From NCBI RefSeq assembly GCF_009939005.1, contig NZ_JAACJS010000015.1, forward strand, positions 498,325 to 562,324: a DNA stretch of 64,000 nucleotides, in the 5' to 3' direction. The position numbers were made by a program, and so were the translations under genes. The first letter of the stretch is position 1, and each line of letters starts with the position of its first letter. Shown piece after piece: positions 1 to 7,888 of the stretch. The notes beneath the pieces are model-generated. The model did not search any database. It was not told the DNA's origin and worked only from the letters and a program-made list of their open reading frames with translations. Source of the stretch: Sediminibacterium roseum. GTDB taxonomy: Bacteria > Bacteroidota > Bacteroidia > Chitinophagales > Chitinophagaceae.

Positions 1-397
1 GATAGTTTGTATCATATACGACCCAATCCAAAAGTTGGTCCATTTGTGCAAAGTTAGGCGACGATTCTTCGTCACTCAAAACGCCAAACAGCGATAATTT
101 CGGATTCGTTTGTTTAATTGTTTGAACCAATTCTGCGTTGAATGGGTAGTGGAATTGAATGCCGGCAGGCTGATAAAGAGCGATCACTTCTTGAAGAGTT
201 ACTAGATCATTGATGTAAGTGACAATAATCACCTTCCCATTTTGCGCCTTTATATCCTGTACTAATTGAAAACGTTTACCAATATCTTTTTTGTAGATGA
301 CATGCACACCGAAAAAATCAGCTTTCTGCTTGAGCGCAAAACTGGCAAATGCGATCGAATCGATCTTGCATACTTTTAGTATTTTTTGGTCTTTCAT
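1..397 (-). CDS. TrpF-like TIM-barrel protein (phosphoribosylanthranilate isomerase-like), partial
   Basis: Reading starts at an ATG at 397 and stays open to the left edge (132 codons seen; the C-terminal part lies outside). Near the start the protein has K-V-C-K-I-D, matching the KICG strand of phosphoribosylanthranilate isomerase (PRAI) with its catalytic cysteine, and around residue 80 it has G-I-Q-F-H, matching the VQLHG strand. The beta/alpha spacing between them also fits a TIM barrel. PRAI carries out the Amadori rearrangement of a phosphoribosylamine. The catalytic aspartate expected further on cannot be seen. It is the last visible gene of a minus-strand operon, starting 11 nt after the 184-residue gene. 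No tryptophan genes are visible, and its upstream partner is a PRTase-fold protein, so I infer a diverged isomerase acting on a phosphoribosylated product, not the biosynthetic TrpF. Fold likely, substrate unknown. Confidence 0.7.
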   Translation of the reverse strand, partial: MKDQKILKVCKIDSIAFASFALKQKADFFGVHVIYKKDIGKRFQLVQDIKAQNGKVIIVTYINDLVTLQEVIALYQPAGIQFHYPFNAELVQTIKQTNPKLSLFGVLSDEESSPNFAQMDQLLDWVVYDTNY

Positions 398-408
398 GGA
401 TATTGGAA

Positions 409-963
409 TCATTTAACTAATACACAATACGGAAATACCAACTCGCTTTCATATTCAATTCGTGCAGGCGCAGGTGGACAATCTCTTGGTTCATATTGTG
501 CGCAACTTTTGTCCGCTCTAAAACGCAGATGCTCATTCAAATATTTTCCTTTCCGCTGGCCTAACATGGATCTGTATTGCGACAAATCAAGATCATAGTT
601 CACCTCTTTCAGGCCTTTCGCAACAAAAGCAAATTTACTTCCCACCAATAAAACCTCTGGGTGTAGGTTTACCCAATCGTAGCCGTTTTCTGATAAAAAC
701 TCCGATTTTAGTAGCGCTGATGAGAAATCCGATTTTGTCGTTATAAAGAGCAGCTTGATGGTCGCTGCACCCTGCTTTTGTGCCTGGTCAACAAACCGAC
801 GGACTTTGCCAGGATGGCAAAACGCTCCCCCATATCCGAAATAAAACACACCGACTTTGTTTTCTTCGTTGGTTTTTATCTGGATAATTTCATCCAGGCC
901 GTAGCCACAAAAAGGGCCGACCTTCATTACGATGATAAATTCCTTGTCTTTTGTGATTTCCAT
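409..963 (-). CDS. Unrecognised protein in PRTase/TrpF-like operon (184 aa)
   Basis: I do not recognise this family. It has no signal peptide or membrane segment and looks like a soluble cytoplasmic alpha/beta protein. Hydrophobic strands (VFYFGYGG around residue 40, IKLLFIT around 70) alternate with helices, and a conserved-looking GYGGAFCHPGK stretch is near residues 43-53. The C-terminal third is basic with several cysteines and a proline-rich turn. It lies 35 nt downstream of the 337-residue gene and 11 nt upstream of the TrpF-like gene, so it is probably co-transcribed and works in the same system. No function is assigned. Confidence 0.75.
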   Translation of the reverse strand: MEITKDKEFIIVMKVGPFCGYGLDEIIQIKTNEENKVGVFYFGYGGAFCHPGKVRRFVDQAQKQGAATIKLLFITTKSDFSSALLKSEFLSENGYDWVNLHPEVLLVGSKFAFVAKGLKEVNYDLDLSQYRSMLGQRKGKYLNEHLRFRADKSCAQYEPRDCPPAPARIEYESELVFPYCVLVK

Positions 964-998
964 GCAAATAGTTGAAGCGCTAACGCGACATCGCTAAT

Positions 999-2012
999 TT
1001 ATTTAATTTTGAACAGATACGTCTTATTTAATCCTAAGGAATAGACACTGGAATATTGAAAAGACGATTCCTGGACGATTTCACAGCCGAATCCGGCCTC
1101 CTGCAGCCTTTTGCATAACAGATAACACCCTACAATTAAGGGTTTGGGGCCAAAAGGAGCAAAAAGAACCAAATATCCGGCACGCTCTGATTGTTCAACC
1201 CTATCAATAATGTGATTAACAACATCTTCCAGTTTACGAAATCCATCCTGAATCGAAAAATGGTTGACTACATTGTTTCTCCATTCCTTATATGCCTCCC
1301 CAAGCAAATTGATATTACCTGCTATAGCGTCATAGGAACTCATCGGTTCGCGTCTACGCATATAAACAAATAAGTACTGCTCAAAGTTGTTGTATCTTGC
1401 CACTTGGTCAGCAATAAGCTGCCCGCTATAGCCAAGATCGCTTGGAAAAGTTATCAAAGTCCCTTGCACATACTTATCAATCAATTTATTGATCGATTCA
1501 TGATTGAGAATACCTTTCATCTCACCAATAGCTTGTGGGTATCTGATTTTTGGATAACTGTTGGGGCTTGAATAAGCCATTGAAAAATCTGACAATTTTT
1601 CGTCTCCCAAAAATTCCTCACAAACATGAACAACAACAGATTTTGGGATGCATGAAATATCAAAAATGACATTATCCCCATCTTTGAGATAATCATTTTT
1701 CAAATGCAAAATCTTCATAGGTGTATACCTATCGGGGTACGCGATTTCAACTACATTGTAATTAATTCCGGCGGCTTTGAGCCTCTCAACAGACTTATTG
1801 AACAAATTAATTTTCAAATCATCAAGGATATCTATTTTATAACTGTGCGATTGCAACTTGATCACCACAACTCGAAAATTCTTTTTTGAAAGTTTTAGGA
1901 TCTCTTCCAGAAAGCCGATCGAACGATCTTCATAATTCGGAGAAATAAAGAATAAATACGACTTGTTGATATCGATTTGATAATCAAGTTGTTCAATATC
2001 AATTTCCTTCAT
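999..2012 (-). CDS. Unrecognised two-lobed alpha/beta protein in PRTase/TrpF-like operon (337 aa)
   Basis: Not recognised by name. The N-terminal half has a Rossmann-like pattern: a strand ending FISPNYEDRS (residues ~21-30), a strand with VVVIKL, then VIFDISCIPKS near 114-124. The C-terminal half has a second set of strands ending in LVLFAPFGPKP (near 286-296) and YLFKIK at the end. No signal peptide or membrane helix is visible. The start overlaps the PRTase stop by 4 nt (ATGA), which indicates translational coupling and a close functional link. A nucleotide- or ligand-binding sensor is possible, but that is only inference from the fold-like pattern. Confidence 0.75.
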   Translation of the reverse strand: MKEIDIEQLDYQIDINKSYLFFISPNYEDRSIGFLEEILKLSKKNFRVVVIKLQSHSYKIDILDDLKINLFNKSVERLKAAGINYNVVEIAYPDRYTPMKILHLKNDYLKDGDNVIFDISCIPKSVVVHVCEEFLGDEKLSDFSMAYSSPNSYPKIRYPQAIGEMKGILNHESINKLIDKYVQGTLITFPSDLGYSGQLIADQVARYNNFEQYLFVYMRRREPMSSYDAIAGNINLLGEAYKEWRNNVVNHFSIQDGFRKLEDVVNHIIDRVEQSERAGYLVLFAPFGPKPLIVGCYLLCKRLQEAGFGCEIVQESSFQYSSVYSLGLNKTYLFKIK

Positions 2013-3223
2013 ACAGGTACTTTTGGCGGGTTCATTAATGCTTTCAATAAAGTTTGCAACTGCTCTTTATTGTCTTCTATCGATTTTAGGTGATCTCCAT
2101 CGCCACTTTTCGATTGCGTAACTCTTGAAATAGTTCGGGGGAAAGGTGGTATGTAGTTGATACCATATTTAGCAATAAACTCTTTGCTTGGCTTATACCA
2201 ATAAATCGGGAGGGAATTACTTGGAGCGTTCCGCTGCGGAATTACTGTATATCCACAATCTTGAAAGCCGTAAGCCATTGTCTTTCTATCACATTTATCT
2301 CGTGTATGATCATGAGCCGGATCTTTGTCAATATACTCACCGGCGAACCAGTTACATAATTCAAGCACCTGTTTATACACTTCCTGATCTTTCTCAAAAA
2401 GTAATGTTGACGGTAATTCACTTTCGCCCTCTAATTTCCACACCTCTTCAGGGACGATTCTCAATTGGTCATTATAGAGTTGCGCATAAAATACCGAAAC
2501 ACTTTGTCCGCTGAACTTCGCTTCAATTGCGCTTAATGCTTTTGAAGAAATTATCTGTGCGCATACAATAATTTGAGGTTTATCATCTGGATCATAACAG
2601 ATATCTCGCAATTTAATCATCCGCTCGATATCGGATTTAATTGAAGTTCCGCTAAAGGAAAAATCTGTTAAGAGAATCCATATTTTTTTATCTAGTAATG
2701 CTTTGATACTTGTTTGCAGCGCCGTATTTTGTCTTAATGATTCACAGGTATTGTAGTTATTTAATGATGTGATAAACTCTCCAACAGACTTGCACCTAGA
2801 AAAAGTGGCTGCATCGAGTCTGCCTTCAATATGGTTTACACGAAAAAAAGCTTCGATTAATCCAGATGGATCGGTTTCGAAAATATGCATTGATTTCACA
2901 ACCTTGTCGTAGTCGTTTTCATGCTTTGCTAAAACTTCTTTGAAAAGATAAACCAACGCATCTGACAACAATCCCTCACCGACATAAAAAACATTAGCAA
3001 AGAGAGTTAACGCAACGTGTTGGTATTTGTCTGGAATAAATTGTAGTGAGGTTTCGATTCGTTTATAATAGGTTGTGCTGTAGGTACTGTCAAGGCATAA
3101 ATATTTTTCATACTTCTGGAGCAACTCCAGTAGGCTCAGCTTTGCGATTAAATTTTGGTTATCTATAAAACTGGAATTCGCAATACCCTTAGCAAGAATT
3201 TTTTGAATTAACGTTTGCTGCAT
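2009..3223 (-). CDS. Phosphoribosyltransferase-fold protein, conflict-system type
   Basis: First gene of the minus-strand operon (404 aa). Residues 182-194 read WILLTDFSFSGTS: a hydrophobic strand, an acidic residue and a SGTS loop, the PRPP-binding loop pattern of type I phosphoribosyltransferases (usual form VLLVDDxxxTGxT). The second acidic residue is replaced by phenylalanine, so catalysis may be altered. A C-terminal block has GFQDCGYTV (319-327), a N-x-P-x-N-x-LPIYW segment (332-342) and PPFPR (359-363). From memory this resembles PRTase-like proteins of predicted conflict systems (a family called PRTase-CE); I cannot verify the match. The N-terminal ~150 residues are helical. No signal peptide. 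PRTases move 5-phosphoribose from PRPP to a base or nucleophile; the acceptor is unknown. A TrpF-like isomerase in the same operon suggests sequential chemistry. Confidence 0.75.
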   Translation of the reverse strand: MQQTLIQKILAKGIANSSFIDNQNLIAKLSLLELLQKYEKYLCLDSTYSTTYYKRIETSLQFIPDKYQHVALTLFANVFYVGEGLLSDALVYLFKEVLAKHENDYDKVVKSMHIFETDPSGLIEAFFRVNHIEGRLDAATFSRCKSVGEFITSLNNYNTCESLRQNTALQTSIKALLDKKIWILLTDFSFSGTSIKSDIERMIKLRDICYDPDDKPQIIVCAQIISSKALSAIEAKFSGQSVSVFYAQLYNDQLRIVPEEVWKLEGESELPSTLLFEKDQEVYKQVLELCNWFAGEYIDKDPAHDHTRDKCDRKTMAYGFQDCGYTVIPQRNAPSNSLPIYWYKPSKEFIAKYGINYIPPFPRTISRVTQSKSGDGDHLKSIEDNKEQLQTLLKALMNPPKVPV

Positions 3224-3850
3224 ACAGATAAGTTTATGCGATTTACAATCTTCACTAATTGCCGTCGATTTGGAACGATAAGAAAACGCTTGGTCGTCGC
3301 GGACCTAAGTTGCTCATGGGTTTTTTAAAGGATTGTTGGCGATTTCTGCGGGGGGAGCAGCAAATAGCAGACTCAAAAAATGCTAATGCAATTCAAATTA
3401 AGAATTTTAATCAAATAAAAGACGTGGTGTTTTAATTTGTTTTGAAAAATAAGGATAGCACTAAGCATGTAATTGGTTTTCAATAATTTTTCGGATTGTG
3501 AATTGAAATCAGGCGTATTAAGAAGCATGTCGATATAGCCAAAGTCACTTTTCGTGGCATCGCCTTTCTCTCAAACAGTTGTGCTACCGATTCGAGATCC
3601 ATCTCAGTTGCAAGTCTTACAGAAGCGGCCGTAAGATAATTATTAGTTATCCTTTCTTGAATGCATAAGACCCTTAGTCCTAATAAACCAAAACCTGATT
3701 AATAAAGTAATGAGGTTTACTCTACAAAAACAACTTTATCGTATTAGTAGTCAAACTATTAAATCAGTGAAATTGCGTACGGGAATGTCATTCCGTATTT
3801 TAAGCGACACCCGTTCAACTACGGCATTCAAAATGAGGAAACTGTAACAT
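3224..3850. other. Intergenic gap with possible degraded coding remnant
   Basis: No intact gene is visible in this ~630-bp AT-rich stretch between the PRTase operon and the ADP-ribosyltransferase-like gene. On the minus strand, about 3490-3700 reads open without a start codon in two adjoining frames; one frame includes RLATEMDLESVAQLF, the other SDFGYIDMLLNTPDF. This could be the frame-shifted remains of a gene (the first piece faintly recalls the start of a GNAT acetyltransferase), but it is too short to call. Confidence 0.3.
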
Positions 3851-4801
3851 CTAAACAATCCTGCCGATTTCCATATACATGCCTTCGTGATAGTAAAAGA
3901 ACCCGTTATAGTTGGTCTCGGCAAATACTTGGGGGAACAAGCGTTGATCGACAAACAACCCAGTTGTAAAGACCTTGTTATCCAGCGGCTTTGTTATAAA
4001 AAGCGCCGGGTTAATATGGAACTCTCTCCGATCAGGTAATTTAAACCCGATGATAAAATGCGGCAGTATACCCGCTGTAAAACTAATTTCGCGTTGTTTT
4101 GGAAATGGAACTTTATAGGTGGGAAGTTTATGTTTTAAAAAAAGTTTAGCCATTGACAAACCGGAACCCATACGCCAACCGTAAAGTTCAATTCTATCAC
4201 CGGATATATTTCGCTGGTTAGCAAAACCTGATGCGATATTCAAATCTGTAGACGTTGACACAAAATGTGATTTCTGCTTATACCCTGACTCTGCCAGGTG
4301 ATGTAACAATATGAGGTAGTAATTGCGAATCTGCATCTGATCCACATAAGGTATGTCTGTAATCTTGCTGATGAAAGCTTTTCTATTTTTTGTAACGAAA
4401 TACTCGCTAAATGCTATGTTTTCCTGAAAGAAACGCACATAGTAGGGCGCTTTATTCTTCTTACATTCCACGAATTTATTGAATAAATAAGTGAAAGCTT
4501 GTTGATCTGTATTATGGATTGCAAAGTTATTGGCACCATGGTTTGGTTGTTGAAAATGACGGGCTTTATCTCCTATCATAAACAATCTTTCTCCCAACAG
4601 TTTGATATCATCCCCGGTCATCCCTAAACGTTGTTTTACAGCAGCCAGACTATCGCCTCTGAATACTCGTAGACCTCTCCAACCTGCAATCCGTCTATCT
4701 AGCTCAAGATTGAACATCATCAACGTACTTAATTCACTGTTGGTTGCAGCTCTGTTCAGAACACGAAATGAAATATTATCGGAGTTATTTCTTTTTGTCA
4801 T
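3851..4801 (-). CDS. Putative ADP-ribosyltransferase (R-S-E class), stand-alone
   Basis: 316 aa, no signal peptide. Three motifs occur in the order and spacing of R-S-E class ADP-ribosyltransferases: LRVFRGD with R48, FVSTSTDLNIASGFA with the STS triad at 182-184 followed by the usual A-x-x-F-A, and KQREISF with Q236-x-E238 as the (Q/E)xE catalytic turn. Such enzymes use NAD+ to ADP-ribosylate a protein or nucleic-acid target, and many are toxins or phage-defence effectors. The gene stands alone between two defence-like operons, with 227 nt upstream and no recognisable antitoxin or ADP-ribosylhydrolase beside it. With no secretion signal it probably acts inside the cell or is released by an unseen route. 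The family is inferred from motifs only; the target is unknown. Confidence 0.65.
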   Translation of the reverse strand: MTKRNNSDNISFRVLNRAATNSELSTLMMFNLELDRRIAGWRGLRVFRGDSLAAVKQRLGMTGDDIKLLGERLFMIGDKARHFQQPNHGANNFAIHNTDQQAFTYLFNKFVECKKNKAPYYVRFFQENIAFSEYFVTKNRKAFISKITDIPYVDQMQIRNYYLILLHHLAESGYKQKSHFVSTSTDLNIASGFANQRNISGDRIELYGWRMGSGLSMAKLFLKHKLPTYKVPFPKQREISFTAGILPHFIIGFKLPDRREFHINPALFITKPLDNKVFTTGLFVDQRLFPQVFAETNYNGFFYYHEGMYMEIGRIV

Positions 4802-5028
4802 ATCTCGATATTTTAGAAAAGACTTATGGATAATCTACCAAGAGGAAGTAAAAATAATGGAGCCGCTATTGATTTTTAAGCACTTACGGTGATCTTGTCG
4901 AAGATCCTTTGACCAGATCATTGATACTATTATTCTATGGTTAGTCTATACTAAAATATGCTTTAGTGTAAACTGGATTTTCCTTTCAAGCTTTTCTATG
5001 GTCGTCAACGAAATTGGTTTGTGCAGAT

Positions 5029-5736
5029 TTAGGGCTTGTAGTTGTGATAAGCTACCCATTCACGTAAATCCTTTACTAGTTGAAAAATTTGGGTACAAGG
5101 ATTAGCATTGATAGTCCCTCTGGGATGATTTCTATCATGTAGGAATTGTGCTCGTTCCATCGCCTGCGTTTCATTTCCGAGAGCTACTATATATTCCAGG
5201 ATAACAGCTTTACCATGTCGGTATAGGTACTGTTCGTAACCAGGATGGGCCTGAATGGCTTGCTCCAGGCGATCATAGACATCTTCCCTTCCCAAGGCAG
5301 GGAGATGAGTCACTTCCTCTAAATGCAGGAGCAGCCATAATTCGAACACCTCATTACTCCAAGCCACAGAAAAACCTTCTGCACCTGCTAGACTGATTGC
5401 CTGATTGAACCTGGCAAGTTTTGCCAAGTCGATCCCCGCATCATCGACATCGAAAACAACCCATACAAAATCAACCTCCTTACCAATTGCGGCTTCGAGA
5501 TCCTTTAATTCAGTTACCGCCTGCTGCGTAACTCCCAGTGGATCTCTGCCTGTTCCGACGGAATGCACGTACATAGTTTCGTCAGGGAAAAGCGGCTGAA
5601 ATCCTTCGAAATAGTTTCTCTCCGTGACGCTGTCTTCACAAACGATTAAAATATACTGCGTATATTTCTTGAGCCGTGTCGGACGCGTGACCTCATCCCT
5701 GATGGCTTTCTGTGCGAGTTGTCCTTTTTTTGCCAT
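5029..5736 (-). CDS. rloB: RloB/AbiLii-like Toprim-fold protein
   Basis: 235 aa. Residues 28-44 read as a hydrophobic strand followed by CEDSVTERNYF, the Toprim-type glutamate motif (E34, E40). Residues 92-99 read VVFDVDD, the Toprim DxD. SNEVFELWLLLHLE (127-140) and the late NPCTQIFQLV (212-221) are typical of the RloB family. RloB proteins act with a RloA-type SMC/ABC-like ATPase in abortive-infection systems (AbiL) and are thought to be nucleases of the Toprim class; the target is not known to me. Its start lies 44 nt inside the end of the ATPase gene, so the two are translationally coupled. Length is normal for the family and the key acidic residues are intact. Confidence 0.88.
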   Translation of the reverse strand: MAKKGQLAQKAIRDEVTRPTRLKKYTQYILIVCEDSVTERNYFEGFQPLFPDETMYVHSVGTGRDPLGVTQQAVTELKDLEAAIGKEVDFVWVVFDVDDAGIDLAKLARFNQAISLAGAEGFSVAWSNEVFELWLLLHLEEVTHLPALGREDVYDRLEQAIQAHPGYEQYLYRHGKAVILEYIVALGNETQAMERAQFLHDRNHPRGTINANPCTQIFQLVKDLREWVAYHNYKP

Positions 5737-7030
5737 AAACTTTTACAGGTTTGAAATTGCCAAGCATCGGGATGGCGCCATACCTTCCTTCAAAATATCG
5801 TTTTTCTTTGTCTGCATCCGGTCTTTCTTTTTTGTCATCCTTGTATGTGAAGTCAGACAAAGAATAGATTTCTGTTGATTCCCAATCATTTTTTTCGCAG
5901 AAATAAATCTGATCACGACGGATTGGACAATAGGATAGTAAATTGGTATCGTGTGTCGCAAAAATGATCTGTCCATTATTGGGATTGGTATTTTTGTCTA
6001 GGAAAAGCTGGATGGTGTGGAGTGTCATGATTGGGTGCATTTTTGCTTCGATCTCATCAATGACAAGAATACCACCCACAGCAAGAGTGTATACGACTGG
6101 ACCACTCATTTGAAACGCTTTTTTAGTACCCGCAGACTCTTTATCATCTAGTTTCCATTTCACCGTTTTGTCTGAAGGCTTTCCATTTTTATCATAGTAC
6201 CGGTGCTCGGTAAAAATGGTATGCGTAGTTCTTCCCGACATTGTATTGGCAAACGACTGTTTCAAATCGTCTGGCATACTGACCGGTAGTTCCGCAATAT
6301 CAAATGGCTTTGTGGTGACATCCAAATCGAGAATGTTAAGATGGAGTTTTGAAAAATAATTTTTGATATCTTCTCTCGGCCCATCGCTTTTCCATAAACT
6401 TGCTATACTTGATTCTTCCTGTTCCGTTTCCAGTCCGTCGACAATGACCAATTTGCGAAACCAGAGAAAAATTTCCTTGGCTTCGTCTACATTGAGCATA
6501 TCACAGGTTGAAAGAAAAAGACCGTTCGGACGTGTTGCTTCCACTGCCGCATCGATCAGTTTGGCTGATCCACGAAAAGATGTTTTGGGGTCGATCACAT
6601 CATCTTTTCTTTCAAACAATGATACTTCCCTTGATTCACCTTTTCGGAACATCCATTCACTGATTACCTTTTCTGCATTGAATTCAACACCATAGCGATA
6701 CCTTTCCTTATTCAAGGCAAAAGTGATCTCGAATACAGTTGGACGGGATTCCCAGCCTTCCCTTAGTTCGAAAGGATCATAAGGTAACAGATCTGTTGAA
6801 GACGCCTTGGCGGAAGTATGGATTAGTCTGTCTAGTAAACCTATAGCACGAATAAAATTTGATTTCCCGCTCGCATTATTTCCATAGAATGCGAGGGAAT
6901 TCAAGGCATTGTATCTCCCTTCCAATAATATATTCGCAGGGAAATCTTTCTGCTTGGGCGCCGGAATTAGACTGATAATTTGCTCTTCCCCAATTGATCT
7001 ATAGTTGGTAACCCGAAATTCAATCAACAT
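5693..7030 (-). CDS. rloA: RloA/AbiLi-like AAA/ABC ATPase
   Basis: 445 aa. It begins LIEFRVTNYRSIGEEQ, the usual start of RecF/OLD/SMC-like defence ATPases. Walker A is GNNASGKS (50-57), a degenerate signature lies near SAGTKKAF (299-306), Walker B is ILVIDE (321-326) and the H-loop is ATHD (358-361). The end has the SDF-x-Y and R-x-EKRYFEGRYGAIP block seen in RloA-type proteins. In AbiL/RloAB systems this ATPase is the sensor or regulator of the RloB effector, whose gene overlaps its 3' end. All ATPase motifs are intact, so the pair is probably functional. Confidence 0.88.
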   Translation of the reverse strand: MLIEFRVTNYRSIGEEQIISLIPAPKQKDFPANILLEGRYNALNSLAFYGNNASGKSNFIRAIGLLDRLIHTSAKASSTDLLPYDPFELREGWESRPTVFEITFALNKERYRYGVEFNAEKVISEWMFRKGESREVSLFERKDDVIDPKTSFRGSAKLIDAAVEATRPNGLFLSTCDMLNVDEAKEIFLWFRKLVIVDGLETEQEESSIASLWKSDGPREDIKNYFSKLHLNILDLDVTTKPFDIAELPVSMPDDLKQSFANTMSGRTTHTIFTEHRYYDKNGKPSDKTVKWKLDDKESAGTKKAFQMSGPVVYTLAVGGILVIDEIEAKMHPIMTLHTIQLFLDKNTNPNNGQIIFATHDTNLLSYCPIRRDQIYFCEKNDWESTEIYSLSDFTYKDDKKERPDADKEKRYFEGRYGAIPMLGNFKPVKVYGKKRTTRTESHQG

Positions 7031-7327
7031 AGCTTATTTTTCGTTATTTTCTCAAAATTAACATAGTTGCATCATATTATCAAGTCTAATTCCTCATTTT
7101 ACAAGAAATTGACGTTAAAATCTCAAGCGTAGACGGCAACATCTGATCATTATATATTTTTCATAGCAGTTGATTTGGGATTAATAATCAGGGGGAGGGA
7201 ATTATATCAAAATACATCTAGTATTAGAAGAATCAAAAATTTTCAGCGTTTCCTTCTATATCAGGACATATGATATGCTGAATTCGGCTGTTTTCAAGTG
7301 AATTTTCTTGAATCTTATGATGTTTAG
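7031..7327. other. AT-rich intergenic stretch before the ATPase gene
   Basis: About 300 bp with no coding or RNA signal that I can support. It should hold the promoter of the minus-strand rloAB-like pair and the 3' end of the winged-helix gene transcript. Confidence 0.4.
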
Positions 7328-7849
7328 TTATCCTGCAGTCAATATACTTTCATTTAGAATTTCTGCTGCTATCGTACGTTCCCTCGTTCTACCTACACGT
7401 AAAGCATCTACCATCGCCAGTAATTTGTACAATTCATCATCTTTCTTCGCTGCTAATACCTGTTTTTCATAAAAAGGATCAATTGCAAAACCTCGATCTT
7501 TTCCTCCTAATTCTGGCCACACATACAATTCGCTGCTAACAATACGCTTTTTCATAACAGGATGAGAATGCGCTGTTACGATACCGTTAACCATCATACC
7601 AGGCTTCGTAGGAAAAACACAAGGCAGACCGGCCTTTAGGAATTCAAAAAAGGTAAGACGGTTTACACTTCGTAACTGCGGGATAAATAAACCTCCGAAA
7701 TGACTCCTATTTAAAGACTCAGATACTTCAGATTGACTGATACATAACTCTGCAGCCAAATCCTTAACTAGCCAAGGATCTTTCTTTTTTGTTATGATTG
7801 CCAGCAATATAACAACATCGTGGGGGCGCATTCCATTATGCTTTCTCAT
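7328..7849 (-). CDS. Winged-helix (MarR-like) DNA-binding protein
   Basis: 173 aa from the ATG at 7849. From residue 7, MRPHDVVILLAIITKK then WLVKDLAAELCISQSEVSESLNRS form a helix-turn-helix; the later FPTKPG, GIVTAHSHP, YVWPELGG and LVDALRVGR-like segments (here MVDALRVGR) match a conserved family of HTH proteins common in defence and toxin-antitoxin surroundings. The ligand or role of the C-terminal half is unknown to me. The reading frame could extend to 7888, but a 7-bp-arm palindrome at 7866-7884 would then lie in the coding region; family members usually start at MRPxD (7831), so 7849 or 7831 is preferred. It lies ~300 nt upstream of the ATPase gene on the same strand and could regulate it. 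Confidence 0.8.
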   Translation of the reverse strand: MRKHNGMRPHDVVILLAIITKKKDPWLVKDLAAELCISQSEVSESLNRSHFGGLFIPQLRSVNRLTFFEFLKAGLPCVFPTKPGMMVNGIVTAHSHPVMKKRIVSSELYVWPELGGKDRGFAIDPFYEKQVLAAKKDDELYKLLAMVDALRVGRTRERTIAAEILNESILTAG

Positions 7850-7865
7850 AATCGAATATAACAGA

Positions 7866-7884
7866 ATATCGCAAATCGCGATAT
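7866..7884. promoter_or_regulatory. Palindrome, possible operator of the winged-helix gene
   Basis: ATATCGC-AAATC-GCGATAT: perfect 7-nt arms with a 5-nt spacer, 17 nt upstream of the preferred start of the winged-helix gene. Position and symmetry suit autoregulation by a dimeric winged-helix protein. Inference from position only. Confidence 0.4.
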
Positions 7885-7888
7885 GCAA

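Noticed and set aside
3490..3700. Open minus-strand stretch with RLATEMDLESVAQLF, GNAT-like start
   Set aside because: No start codon, only ~50 codons and a frame change; too little to call a pseudogene.
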